Assembly: GCA_036847185.1 (NCBI GenBank)
Contig: DAIUAM010000001.1
Location: 1 to 64,000 of the forward strand
Length of the DNA stretch: 64,000 nucleotides
From: UBA4738 sp002413305
Lineage (GTDB): Bacteria; Actinomycetota; UBA4738
Direction of reading: 5' to 3'
This document shows, one piece after another, positions 34,529 through 42,857 of the stretch. Below the pieces are notes generated by a model. The model saw only the letters and a program-made list of their open reading frames with translations. It was not told the origin of the DNA and made no database searches. A program made the position numbers and the translations under genes. How positions within the stretch are numbered: position 1 is the stretch's first letter; each line of letters starts with the position of its first letter.

Positions 34529-35569
34529 TCATCGCTCCACGGCCGTCTCCGGCGCCGCCGCCAGGACGGTTCCCAGCATGGACGAGAACGGATCGAGCGA
34601 CGCGGTGACCGGGTAGCAGAGCACCAGGTCCGCACCGGCGCGGCGGTACTCCGCGAACCTGGCCACCGCCTCCTGCCGGCCTCCCGCCACCGTCACGGCC
34701 ATGACGAGCTCCTCGGGAACGTCGGCGATCCGGCCTGCCTCGAACGCCGCGGCCGCTGCGCCCGCCGCCTCGCCGAGCTCCATGGCCTCGAACTGGGCGC
34801 GGTAGTGCGGGATGGTCGCGTAGCGTCCCGTCATCTCGCGAAGCGCAGCGAGGGCGACGGCACGTTCGACGTTCAGGCAGGCTCGGACGTAGACGGCCAC
34901 CGTGATCGCGGCCGGGTCGCGCCCGGCGTTCGACGCCGCCTGAGCCAGCCTGGTGCGGGCCCGGGCCACGCGTTCGGGCGGGCACCAGTTCAACAGGACG
35001 CCGTCACCGACCTCGCCTGCCAAGGCGACCATCCGGTCACCCAAGGCGGCCAGCCAGATGGGCGGCGGGCCCAGCTCCTCGGCGAGAGGCAGAGAGAGGG
35101 TGAACCCGTCGGTCCCGAAACCGCCGTCACCGCGGGCGTGCTTCCCGGAGAGGGCTGCGCGCACCGCCCGCACGTAGTCGCGGAGGAGGTCGACCGGACC
35201 CCGGCCCCCCGCCAGGGCCACCTGGTGCGCCGAGGCCGGCAGGCCCGACCCGAGCCCGAGTACCATCCGCCCGCCGGAGAGCTCGTGCACGGTCGCCGCA
35301 CCCATCGCGGTCACCGCCGGGCTCCGAGACCACATCGGGACCACGCCGGTCCCCAGGCGCATCGACGGCGCGGCCAGTCCGAACCCGGCCAGCGTGGCGA
35401 ACGCTTCGCGACCATCGATCTCCGGGACGAACACCGCCCCGTAGCCCGTGTCCTGCGCCACACCCAGCACCTGCAGGCATCCCTGCCAGGGCAGCGCGTC
35501 GCGGATGACCAGCCCCGTCCCGGCGAGCGGCCGCACGCCCTCCGCGGAGTCGCCGGGTATCGTGCTCAC
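34529..35569 (-). CDS. LLM-class F420-dependent oxidoreductase
   Basis: 346 residues. Luciferase-like TIM barrel: GYGAVFVPEIDGREAFATLAGFGLAAPSMRLGTGVVPMWSRSPAVTA, HELSGGRMVLGLGSG, and PPIWLAALGDRMVALAGEVGDGVLLNWCPPE, the set shared by F420-dependent members (F420-glucose-6-phosphate dehydrogenase and methylene-H4MPT reductase relatives). The substrate is unknown. Start taken as the GTG at 35569 (VSTIPGDS), since no ATG lies between there and the conserved core. Divergent from the alpha/beta hydrolase. Confidence 0.87.
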   Translation of the reverse strand: MSTIPGDSAEGVRPLAGTGLVIRDALPWQGCLQVLGVAQDTGYGAVFVPEIDGREAFATLAGFGLAAPSMRLGTGVVPMWSRSPAVTAMGAATVHELSGGRMVLGLGSGLPASAHQVALAGGRGPVDLLRDYVRAVRAALSGKHARGDGGFGTDGFTLSLPLAEELGPPPIWLAALGDRMVALAGEVGDGVLLNWCPPERVARARTRLAQAASNAGRDPAAITVAVYVRACLNVERAVALAALREMTGRYATIPHYRAQFEAMELGEAAGAAAAAFEAGRIADVPEELVMAVTVAGGRQEAVARFAEYRRAGADLVLCYPVTASLDPFSSMLGTVLAAAPETAVER

Positions 35570-35598
35570 AGTCCCGCCATGGTGGCACAGGGAGGACC

Positions 35599-36258
35599 GT
35601 GGACGCGCTGACCTTTCGGACCGAGGACGGCCTGAGACTGGAGGGCGAGCTTCGGGTCGACGGCGTGGCCAGGGGCTCGGCGGTGATCTGCCACCCACAC
35701 CCGCTGCACGGGGGCAGCAAGGACCATCCGGTACTGTGGGCCGTCCGGATCGAGCTCGCCCGGCGCGGGTTCGCGGTGCTGACCTTCAACTTCCGCGGGG
35801 TGATGGGGTCGGAGGGCTCGCACGGCGGCGGGATCCCGGAGTGCAACGATGCGCGCGCGGCGATCGGCCGCGTTCGGGAGGAGTCGCAGGGGCCGACGCT
35901 CGTGTGCGGGTGGTCGTTCGGCGCGAGCGTGGCTCTCCGCGAGGCGGTGGACGACGAACGCGTCGGCGCTCTGGCGGTCCTCGGCTTCCCGCTGGTCTCG
36001 AGCCTGCCGCTCGGGATGGCGCCGCTTCCGGAGCCGGCCCAGCTCAGCCGGTTCGGCCGGCCGGTGCTGTTCGTGAGCGGGGACGCCGACCCGTACTCCC
36101 CGGTGTCGGAACTACGCGAGCTGGCCGCGCGGTTCGACGATGCGACGGTCGAGATCATGACCGGCACGGACCACTTCTTCCCGAAGCGAGAGCGGGAGGC
36201 TGCCGCACTCGTGGGATCGTTCGCCGAGCGACGCCTGTTCGAACGGTTGGATCGGTGA
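35599..36258 (+). CDS. Alpha/beta hydrolase (dienelactone-hydrolase-like)
   Basis: 219 residues, GTG start 3 nt after GGAGG. AVICHPHPLHGGSKDHPV resembles the HPHP loop of the COG2945-type hydrolases. RRGFAVLTFNFRG and the nucleophile elbow CGWSFGAS (Ser) follow, then Asp in VSGDADPYSP and His in TGTDHFF complete a catalytic triad. Probably an esterase or acyl hydrolase on an unknown substrate. Convergent with the small membrane protein gene. Confidence 0.83.
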   Translation: MDALTFRTEDGLRLEGELRVDGVARGSAVICHPHPLHGGSKDHPVLWAVRIELARRGFAVLTFNFRGVMGSEGSHGGGIPECNDARAAIGRVREESQGPTLVCGWSFGASVALREAVDDERVGALAVLGFPLVSSLPLGMAPLPEPAQLSRFGRPVLFVSGDADPYSPVSELRELAARFDDATVEIMTGTDHFFPKREREAAALVGSFAERRLFERLDR

Positions 36259-36285
36259 GTCGCCCGCGAGCCTCGGTGGGTGCAG

Positions 36286-36528
36286 CTAGCGGTTGTCGCG
36301 ACGGTCCAGGATCTCCACCCGGGAGCCGGAGATCTGTCGCCCCGGCGAGCGGGGCCTGCGGGGGGAGCCGTACAACGCCCGCCGGACCCTGCGCTTGACG
36401 TACCAGACGCCGAACGCCGCCGCGAAGATGAGCCCGAGCGTCAGGCCCAGCGCGACCTTGACGACGAATCCGAGCACGCCCGCGACCGCCAGGAGGAAGA
36501 GGAACAGCGCGAAGATCAGGAAGCCCAT
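36286..36528 (-). CDS. Small membrane protein with a basic tail
   Basis: 80 residues. Two hydrophobic helices (residues ~2-22 and ~26-46; LIFALFLFLLAVAGVLGFVV and LGLTLGLIFAAAFGVWYV) and then a strongly basic C-terminal tail (KRRVRRALYGSPRRPRSPGRQ) expected in the cytoplasm. No recognised family. Coding support comes from the helix/tail layout and low shadow potential of such hydrophobic residues. Confidence 0.55.
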   Translation of the reverse strand: MGFLIFALFLFLLAVAGVLGFVVKVALGLTLGLIFAAAFGVWYVKRRVRRALYGSPRRPRSPGRQISGSRVEILDRRDNR

Positions 36529-36583
36529 GTCGGTCCTTTCGTCATGCCAAGTGTACGGCGGGTCCGGGGAGAAGTGAGCCGCG

Positions 36584-36712
36584 ATGCTGCACGTGGGGAC
36601 CAGCGGATGGCAGCAGGCGTCCTGGAAGGGCCGCCTCTACCCGAAGGATGTCCCTCAGGGCCGGTGGCTCGAGAACTACGCGAAGCGGTTCACGGCGGTC
36701 GAGGTCAACAAC
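36584..36712 (+). pseudogene. DUF72 (YecE-like) gene fragment, N-terminus only
   Basis: The first 43 residues (MLHVGTSGWQ, SWKGRLYPKDVPQGRWLENYAKRF, VEVNN) match the start of DUF72 TIM-barrel proteins closely. After VEVNN at about 36712 the frame continues, but the sequence no longer resembles the family, which normally runs ~240 residues. The remaining interval to the acyl-CoA synthetase (36713-36842) is too short for the rest. A remnant left by a deletion, like the two broken genes at the start of the window. Confidence 0.7.
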
Positions 36713-36830
36713 TTGTTCCACATCACGCACATCCGGGGCTCATGGACGCGGCCACCTTCATCGACCTTTTGTCGAAACGGGGCCTGGAGGTCGCGACGCC
36801 CGGGCCTTGAGGAAGATGGGCTCCGGCCGC

Positions 36831-36836
36831 GAGAAT
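36831..36836 (+). promoter_or_regulatory. Candidate -10 element (GAGAAT), leaderless
   Basis: GAGAAT ends 6 nt before the ATG at 36843, without a ribosome site. The hexamer is identical to that before the PPOX gene at 6608. Confidence 0.4.
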
Positions 36837-36842
36837 GCGGGC

Positions 36843-38954
36843 ATGGCCGATGCCTCCGCGATCGACGCGCTGCTCTCGCCATCGTCGATCGCCATCGTCG
36901 GTGCCTCGGCTCGGTCGTACGTCGGCCGGGTGCTCTGCGAGAACCTGCGGACGCTCGGGTTCGAAGGCCGCGTGTACCCGGTGAACCCTCGGTATGACGA
37001 GATCCTGGGGTGGCGTTCGTATCCCTCCATCGACGCGCTGCCGGAGGCGCCGGACGCCGTCGCGGCGGCGGTGGCGCTCCCGCAGGTGCCCGAGGTGCTG
37101 CGGGCGGCGGGGAAGCGAGGGACGAGGGCCGCGGTCGTGCCGGGCGGGGGGTTCACGGAGACGGGGCCGGCCGCCCTGGAGACCCAAGGGGAGATCGCGG
37201 CCGTTGCGGCCGAGTTCGGCATGGCCGTCTGCGGGCCGAACTGCATGGGGGTCATCGCTCCGCGGCGCCGTTCGGCCATGTACATCGGCACCATCCCCCC
37301 CAGCCTGCTGCCGGGATCGGTGGCACTCATCTCCCAAAGCGGGTCGGTGATCGAAGCGGCCGTGAACATGGGACCGCGGATCGGCTTCTCCGCCCTGGTC
37401 TCCTCTGGGAACGAGGCCGCCACCACGGTCGGGGACTATCTGCGCTGGTCAGCGCGTGACGATGTGACACGGGCTGTCACATTGTTCATCGAGGGCTTCC
37501 GGGATCCGGCGGGGTTCGTGGATGGAGCCAGGGCCCTTCGCGCTGCCGGGAAACCGCTGGCGGTCCTCCAGGCCGGCCGGTCCTCGGAATCGGCCGCCGC
37601 GGTCGCGGCGCACTCGGGCTCGTTGGCCGGGACGAACGAGGTCGTCACCGGTCTCCTCCACCAACTCGGCGCGATCGGGGTCGACGACCTGGACGAGCTG
37701 TTCGAGGTTGCGGAGCTTCTGGGCCACGGGCGGCTGCCGAAGGGGCGTCGGCTGTTCATCGTGACGGACTCCGGCGGGGAGGCCCAGCTCGTCGCCGACC
37801 ACGCGCGTTCCGCGGGCCTCGAGCTGCCCGCACCGTCGCCCGAGCTCACCACGCGCCTTCGGGCGCGATGGCCGAACTTCTCCTACATCGGCAATCCGAT
37901 GGACCCGTGGGGGGTCGACCCGGACTACTGGCCGCTGTACGCCGAGATCCTGAGCGCCGGGGCCGACGAGGACGTGGACGTCGTGGCCGTGGCCCTGGAC
38001 AAGGTGACTCCATGGGCGGGCTCCAACGAGACCGAGCTGGGCGAAGCCGCCGCGCGGGCCTTGATCGCCGCCGCACGGCAGGACACCTCGAAGCTCGCAG
38101 TCTACTTCACGGTGCACGCCACAGGACCGGCGGTCGATTCGGTCCGAGACCCGCTCCGCGAAGCCGGCATCCCCCTGTTGCACGGCCTCCGGCCGGCCAT
38201 GGTGGCCATCCGTCGCGCGTGGTTCTGGCGATGGTGGCCGGCCCGCACGCCGCTCGCGGACGACAATGGCGAACCGGTCGTGTTCGCGATCCTTGCGGAC
38301 GAACGCGGCCCCGCGCTGTCCGAGCGGGCCAGCCGGGAGATCCTGGCCGCCTACGGCATCCCGCTCGTCGCCGGCGAGGCGGTCCCCGATGCGGACAGCG
38401 CCGTGGCCGCGGCGACCCGGCTCGGACACCCCGTGGTCGTGAAGGCTGACGTTTCGGGCGTGGCGCACAAGGCCGCCGCGGGACTCGTGACGACCGGCGT
38501 GGCCGGCGACGAAGCGGTTCGGCGGGCATTCGACGCGGTGACCGACGCGGCGGACAAGGCGGGCCTACGACCGCGGGGGGCACTCGTCGAAGCGACCGCC
38601 CGCGGGGTCGAGCTGATCTGCGGCATGCGGCGCGACCCCGTGTTCGGCCCGGTCATCCTGCTCGGGGTCGGCGGCAGCTTCACCGAGGTGTTCCGCGAGG
38701 TGGCGGTCCGGCTCTGCCCGCCCGCCCGGGAGGATCTCGAGGAGATGGCGAACGAGTGCCCGGCCGGGAAGCTCCTCGCCAGGGCCGGGGCGGAAACAGG
38801 ACCGGTGCTCGACGTGCTGGCGAAGCTGGCCCGCATGGCCCGCGAGCATCCGGAGGTGGCCGAGGTGGACGTGAATCCGCTGTTCACCGGTCCGGACGGG
38901 GTGTTCGCGGCCGATGCGTTGGTGGTCCTCGACGAGAAAGGCGGCACAGGATGA
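36843..38954 (+). CDS. Acyl-CoA synthetase (ADP-forming), fused alpha-beta type
   Basis: 703 residues. N-terminal CoA-binding domain (SSIAIVGASARSYVGRVLCENL), succinyl-CoA-ligase-like domain (VCGPNCMGVI, ALISQSGSVIEAA, SSGNEAATTVGDYLRW), then a C-terminal ATP-grasp domain (EILAAYGIPLVAGEAV, HPVVVKADVSGVAHKAAAGLV, GVELICGMRRDPVFGPVILLGVGGSFTEVFRE). The phosphohistidine is expected in the second domain (VAAHSGSLAG). It makes or uses an acyl-CoA with ADP/ATP and phosphate. Its stop overlaps the lyase-like gene in ATGA, so it probably activates the acid that the next enzyme handles as a CoA ester. Confidence 0.9.
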   Translation: MADASAIDALLSPSSIAIVGASARSYVGRVLCENLRTLGFEGRVYPVNPRYDEILGWRSYPSIDALPEAPDAVAAAVALPQVPEVLRAAGKRGTRAAVVPGGGFTETGPAALETQGEIAAVAAEFGMAVCGPNCMGVIAPRRRSAMYIGTIPPSLLPGSVALISQSGSVIEAAVNMGPRIGFSALVSSGNEAATTVGDYLRWSARDDVTRAVTLFIEGFRDPAGFVDGARALRAAGKPLAVLQAGRSSESAAAVAAHSGSLAGTNEVVTGLLHQLGAIGVDDLDELFEVAELLGHGRLPKGRRLFIVTDSGGEAQLVADHARSAGLELPAPSPELTTRLRARWPNFSYIGNPMDPWGVDPDYWPLYAEILSAGADEDVDVVAVALDKVTPWAGSNETELGEAAARALIAAARQDTSKLAVYFTVHATGPAVDSVRDPLREAGIPLLHGLRPAMVAIRRAWFWRWWPARTPLADDNGEPVVFAILADERGPALSERASREILAAYGIPLVAGEAVPDADSAVAAATRLGHPVVVKADVSGVAHKAAAGLVTTGVAGDEAVRRAFDAVTDAADKAGLRPRGALVEATARGVELICGMRRDPVFGPVILLGVGGSFTEVFREVAVRLCPPAREDLEEMANECPAGKLLARAGAETGPVLDVLAKLARMAREHPEVAEVDVNPLFTGPDGVFAADALVVLDEKGGTG

Positions 38955-39358
38955 GCGGACAGGAAACGGCACCGATCGAGGCGTTCCTCCGCCTGCGGGT
39001 TGGCGAGGAAGACGCCCACTACGGGACGATCGCCGCGGGAGCGTTCGTCATGCAGCTGTTCGGGGACTTGGCCACGGAGATCACCGTTCGCCGGGACGGG
39101 GACGAAGGGCTCCTCCGCGCCTACGAGCAGGTGGAGTTCCTCGCGCCGGTCAAGCCCGGGGACTTCCTGGAATGCCGGGCCAGGCTGATCCGGGAGGGGA
39201 AGACGTCGCGAACGTTCGAGGCCGAAGCGTGGAAGGTCATGACCACGCGGTACGACCTGACCGAATCGGCGGCCGACGTGCTCGACCCGCCGGTCCTGGT
39301 GGCGAAGGCGGTCGGGACCACGGTCGTCCAGTCCCACCTCCAGCGCAAGGACGGATGA
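38951..39358 (+). CDS. 3-aminobutyryl-CoA / beta-alanyl-CoA ammonia-lyase-like hotdog protein
   Basis: 135 residues. Pattern of the Kal/Acl family from lysine and beta-alanine fermentation: LRLRVGEEDAHYGTIAAGAFVMQLFGDLATEITVRRDGDEGLL, then YEQVEFLAPVKPGDFLECRARLIREGKTSRTFEAEAWKV. These small enzymes reversibly remove ammonia from a 3-aminoacyl-CoA to give the 2-enoyl-CoA. A generic thioesterase is the alternative for the fold, but the DAHYG and FLAPVKPGDF segments favour the lyase. Both ends overlap neighbours by 4 bp (ATGA), so the three genes are strictly coupled. Confidence 0.75.
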   Translation: MSGQETAPIEAFLRLRVGEEDAHYGTIAAGAFVMQLFGDLATEITVRRDGDEGLLRAYEQVEFLAPVKPGDFLECRARLIREGKTSRTFEAEAWKVMTTRYDLTESAADVLDPPVLVAKAVGTTVVQSHLQRKDG

Positions 39359-40380
39359 CTCCGGTGCCCGGCAGGCCCGTCAACCGGCCCGGTGAGCCCG
39401 GCTACGCCGGACCGGGAGCGACGTTCGCGAAGCTTCCTCTCGCGCTGAGCCCCGAGGAGCTCGCAGGCGCCGACGTGGCGATCGTCGGGGCGCCGGTTGA
39501 CGAAGCGGTCACCTACCGTCCGGGGGCGCGGTTCGGTCCCCGGGCCATCCGCCTGGGCGACGTGGGAGGTGGCGCCTCGCGGCCGAATCTGGACATCGGG
39601 GTGAACCCATTCGAGGTGCTCTCCGTCGTCGACTACGGCGATGCCCCGGTCGTCCCCGCCGACCAGCAGCGCAGCCACGACGCCATCCGGCGCACGGTCG
39701 GCGAGATCTGCGAGGCCGGAGCCGTCCACATCATCCTCGGCGGCGACCACTCCATCGCGCACCCCGACGCCGGCGCGGTGGCCGGCCACCTGAAGCGAAC
39801 CGCCCCGGGGAGCTCGTTCGGACTGGTGCACTTCGATGCGCACGCCGACAACGTGAAGGACCTTTACGGCGTGGTGCTCTCGCACGGGACGCCGATGCGT
39901 CGGCTGGTCGACGAGGGCTCGCTGCGGGGCGACCACATCGTCCAGGTGGGGCTGCGCGGCTACTGGCCCGATCCCGAGGACTTCGAATGGGCGCGGCAGC
40001 AGGGCTTCCGGTGGCATCTCATGGAAGAGATCAGCGAGCGCGGGATGGACGCGGTCATGTCGGATGTGGTCGCCCTGGCGCGGACGTGGGACCACGTCTT
40101 CCTGTCCTTCGACATCGACGTGTGCGATCCGGGGTTCGCGCCGGGAACCGGCACGCCCGAGCCCGGCGGGATCACCGCGCGCGAGGGCCTGCGGGCCGTG
40201 CGGCTGCTGGCCCGGGAGACGAACCTCGCCGGGATGGAGGTGGTCGAAGTGTCACCCCCCTACGACCACTCGGAGATCACCGCCTTCCTGGCCAATCGCC
40301 TTGTGCTGGAAGCGCTTTCGGGCATGGCGCTCCGCAAGCTCGGCCGGGAGCCGAAGCCCGAGCGTTCGGGCGGGTCCTGA
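39355..40380 (+). CDS. Ureohydrolase (agmatinase / guanidino-acid hydrolase family)
   Basis: 341 residues. Binuclear-manganese arginase fold with the ligand motifs GGDHSIAHP, HFDAHADN and SFDIDVCDPGFAPGTGTPEPGG. Closest in style to guanidinobutyrase/guanidinopropionase and agmatinase rather than arginase. It would release urea from a guanidino compound to leave an amine or amino acid. Formiminoglutamase (HutG) belongs to the same family and is an alternative given the hut genes elsewhere. Translationally coupled to the ammonia-lyase-like gene. Ends 9 bp before a perfect palindrome. Confidence 0.88.
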   Translation: MTPVPGRPVNRPGEPGYAGPGATFAKLPLALSPEELAGADVAIVGAPVDEAVTYRPGARFGPRAIRLGDVGGGASRPNLDIGVNPFEVLSVVDYGDAPVVPADQQRSHDAIRRTVGEICEAGAVHIILGGDHSIAHPDAGAVAGHLKRTAPGSSFGLVHFDAHADNVKDLYGVVLSHGTPMRRLVDEGSLRGDHIVQVGLRGYWPDPEDFEWARQQGFRWHLMEEISERGMDAVMSDVVALARTWDHVFLSFDIDVCDPGFAPGTGTPEPGGITAREGLRAVRLLARETNLAGMEVVEVSPPYDHSEITAFLANRLVLEALSGMALRKLGREPKPERSGGS

Positions 40381-40388
40381 CGGCCCTC

Positions 40389-40412
40389 GTGTCCCCGGGA
40401 CACCCGTAGACT
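40389..40412 (+). promoter_or_regulatory. Promoter with perfect palindrome for the HD-GYP/LuxR gene
   Basis: GTGTCCC-C-GGGACAC (40389-40403) is a perfect 15-nt dyad directly upstream of a TAGACT -10 box (40407-40412), which ends 8 nt before the ATG at 40421. A protein bound there would contact the -35/spacer region. With a 1-nt centre it cannot act as an RNA hairpin without opening the stem. Possible autoregulatory site for the LuxR-type HTH encoded just downstream. Confidence 0.5.
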
Positions 40413-40420
40413 TCCGGGCC

Positions 40421-41986
40421 ATGGCGAGCACCACACCCTCAGACATCCGCCTGGCCGAGCTGGTGGCCACGCTTTCGCTCGGCACCGACCTTGGCCTCGG
40501 ACAGCCGATGGAGCACGTCATCCGTCAGACCCTGATCGCTCTGCGGATGAGCGAGCTCATGGGCCTCGACGAATCCGAGCGCGCGGTCGTCTACTACTCC
40601 GGTCTGCTCGCCTGGGTGGGGTGCCACACCGACGCGTACGAGCAGGCCAAGTGGTTCGGCGACGACCTCACGATCAAGGCCGCCGGGTTCCTGGTGGCCG
40701 AACCCGGGCCGGGCTTCCTGCTGAGCCACCTGGGCGCCGGGCGGCCGGTGCTCGAGCGGGCCCGGCTCGGGGTGTCGCTCCTCGGAGAAGCCGCCCGCCG
40801 GCACACCGTCATCGACCTCTACGCCCACTGGCTCGCCGCCGACGGACTGGCCAGGGAGCTTGGGCTGGGTGACGACGTCTGCCAGAGCCTGCGGGAGAGC
40901 TACGAGCGCTGGGACGGCAAGGGCGCGGCCGGTGCGAAGGGCCAAGAGATCCGGTTGACCTCTCGACTGGTCTACCTCGCCGACGTGATCGCGGCCTTCC
41001 ATCGCCACGGGGGCATCGACGCTGCGATCGCGGTGGCGAAGGAGCGCAGCGGTACGCATTTCGACCCGTCGCTGGTGGACCTGTTCTGCGCGCAGGCCCC
41101 GGTGTTGTTGAGCGATCTGGACGCCACCGGCAACTGGGACACGGTGATCGCCGCGGAACCACACCTCGAGATGCTCGTCTCGGAGGATCGGTTCGACCCC
41201 GTCCTGGAGGCGATCGGCGATTTCGTCGACCTGAAGTCGCCGTTCACGATCGGGCACTCGCGCGCGGTGGCCGACCTCGCGGCGGAGGCGGGGCGGATCT
41301 TCGGACTCAGCGATGCCGAAGCGCTGACCGTTCGGCGCGCCGGGTTGCTGCACGACATCGGCCGGCTGGGCGTCTCCAATGCGGTATGGGACAAGCGAGG
41401 CGACCTGACGCCCTCGGAATCGGAACGGGTCCGCCTGCATCCCTATCTCACCGAGCGCATGCTCGCGTTCTCTCCGACACTCGCCGGTCTGGGAGCGGTC
41501 GCCGTGCAGCATCATGAGCGGCTGGACGGCTCCGGTTACCCGCGCGCGATCTCGGGTGAAGCGATCACGCCGGCGGGCAGGGTCCTCGGAACGGCCGACG
41601 CGTACCACGCGATGCTCGAGCTCCGGCCGCATCGTCCGGCGCGCTCGCCCGATGAAGCGGCATCGGAGCTGCGAGCGGAGGTCGTCGAGGGCCGCTTCGA
41701 CGGCGACGCGGTCGATGCGGTGCTGGGTGCGGCCGGCCATCGCATTCCGCGGCGACGAACCTGGCCCGCCGGCCTGACCACGCGCGAGGTGGAGGTGCTC
41801 CGGCTCGTGGCGTGCGGTTTCTCGACCAGGGAGATCGCCGACCGCTTGGTGATCGCGCGGAAGACCGCCGGCAACCACATCGAGCACATCTACACGAAGA
41901 TCGGCGCCTCGAATCGCGCGCGAGCGGGCCTGTTCGCGATGCAGCACGGGCTGATGACCGGGATGGAGCGGCTCGACCTGAAGTAG
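40421..41986 (+). CDS. HD-GYP phosphodiesterase with C-terminal LuxR helix-turn-helix
   Basis: 521 residues. The N-terminal ~240 residues are helical and resemble a degenerate second HD-type unit (QPMEHVIRQTLIALRMSELMGLDESERA). Residues ~270-430 are HD-GYP: FTIGHSRAVADLA, LLHDIGRLGVSN (HD) and VAVQHHERLDGSGYPRAI (HHExxDGxGYP). The C-terminal ~65 residues are a LuxR/GerE HTH (LTTREVEVLRLVACGFSTREIADRLVIARKTAGNHIEHIYTKI). It is thus a c-di-GMP-hydrolysing or sensing transcription factor in design. TAGACT-8 nt-ATG suggests leaderless translation. Confidence 0.88.
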   Translation: MASTTPSDIRLAELVATLSLGTDLGLGQPMEHVIRQTLIALRMSELMGLDESERAVVYYSGLLAWVGCHTDAYEQAKWFGDDLTIKAAGFLVAEPGPGFLLSHLGAGRPVLERARLGVSLLGEAARRHTVIDLYAHWLAADGLARELGLGDDVCQSLRESYERWDGKGAAGAKGQEIRLTSRLVYLADVIAAFHRHGGIDAAIAVAKERSGTHFDPSLVDLFCAQAPVLLSDLDATGNWDTVIAAEPHLEMLVSEDRFDPVLEAIGDFVDLKSPFTIGHSRAVADLAAEAGRIFGLSDAEALTVRRAGLLHDIGRLGVSNAVWDKRGDLTPSESERVRLHPYLTERMLAFSPTLAGLGAVAVQHHERLDGSGYPRAISGEAITPAGRVLGTADAYHAMLELRPHRPARSPDEAASELRAEVVEGRFDGDAVDAVLGAAGHRIPRRRTWPAGLTTREVEVLRLVACGFSTREIADRLVIARKTAGNHIEHIYTKIGASNRARAGLFAMQHGLMTGMERLDLK

Positions 41987-41995
41987 CCTCCCCAA

Positions 41996-42014
41996 CGCCT
42001 CGAAAGATGAGGCG
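41996..42014 (+). terminator. Weak hairpin after the HD-GYP/LuxR gene
   Basis: CGCCTC-GAAAGAT-GAGGCG, a 6-bp stem with a 7-nt loop, 10 nt after the stop and without a T-run. Probably a modest terminator before the GTG-started membrane protein gene. Confidence 0.4.
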
Positions 42015-42083
42015 AACACCCCATGACGGCCGACGACGCCCCGCCTACCTTCTCGCTCAGGCGTTCGAGGGAGGAGGATCGTC

Positions 42084-42791
42084 GTGGTCACGGGTATCGG
42101 CACGGGCAGGCCGTCACATGCTGCAGCGCAGGTTCGGCCTCGCCGCCGAATGATCTGGCTCGCGTGGGGTGCCATCGGCGGGGTGGCGGTCTTCGATCTG
42201 GGGTGGCTCGTCGCGGGCGCACTGCAGGCCGGTGGCTATTCCGTCGCCAGAGACGACGTCAGCGACCTCGGAGCGCTGACGGCGCAGCATCCTTGGGTGA
42301 TCCTGAGCGCGGGCGGTCTCGCGGGAGCGCTCACCATCCTGTTCGCGCTCTTCGCGCTCCGCCCAGCCATGGCCGTACACGAGCGCGGGGCTACGCTCGG
42401 TGCCTGGCTCCTGGCCGCGTCTCTCATGGGTCTCGACAACCTGTCCGACGCGTTCTTCCGACTCGACTGCCGGGCGGCCGACCAGGCGTGTACCACGTCG
42501 GCAGCCATGAGCTCGTGGCACGGCACGATCCATGTGGTCATAGGAGCGGCGACCGCCATCGCCACGATCGCGGCCCTGTTCGTCCTCGCGAAGCGCATGC
42601 GTCGGGCAGACGGATGGCGTGACCTCGCCCGGCCGGCGTTCCTCTTCGGTCTGCTGTTCCTCGCCGTCCTGGTCGCCTATGTGGCGCTCGAAAGAAAGAC
42701 GGGCGGCGGATACCTGCAACGAGCGGCGATCGTGCTCTTGTCCGTCTGGACGATCACACTCGCGCTCCGTGTCCGTGCCCTGGCACGCTAA
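42084..42791 (+). CDS. DUF998-like multi-pass membrane protein
   Basis: 235 residues, GTG start after GAGGAGGATC. Six hydrophobic segments spaced through the length. GGYSVARDDVSDLGALTAQHPW after the first helix is the DUF998-type loop, and GLDNLSDAFFRLDCRAADQACTTSAAMSSWHGTIHVVIG holds a histidine before helix 4. The function is unknown. An internal ATG at 42150 (MIWLAWGA) would drop the basic leader and is possible. Confidence 0.68.
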   Translation: MVTGIGTGRPSHAAAQVRPRRRMIWLAWGAIGGVAVFDLGWLVAGALQAGGYSVARDDVSDLGALTAQHPWVILSAGGLAGALTILFALFALRPAMAVHERGATLGAWLLAASLMGLDNLSDAFFRLDCRAADQACTTSAAMSSWHGTIHVVIGAATAIATIAALFVLAKRMRRADGWRDLARPAFLFGLLFLAVLVAYVALERKTGGGYLQRAAIVLLSVWTITLALRVRALAR

Positions 42792-42845
42792 CCGGACGAA
42801 AGGAGGAGGCGGGGCTGAGCCCTCGTTCTCTCGAACACGTCGAGG

Positions 42846-42851
42846 TAGCCT
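42846..42851 (+). promoter_or_regulatory. Candidate -10 element (TAGCCT), leaderless
   Basis: TAGCCT ends 6 nt before the GTG at 42858. The box sits inside a small dyad, CGAGG-TAG-CCTCG (42841-42853). No ribosome site follows. Confidence 0.45.
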
Positions 42852-42857
42852 CGGTTC

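Noticed and set aside
36735..36810. Short frame LMDAATFIDLLSKRGLEVATPGP as a possible C-terminal remnant of the DUF72 gene
   Set aside because: It is in a different frame and does not resemble the DUF72 C-terminus; too short to assign.
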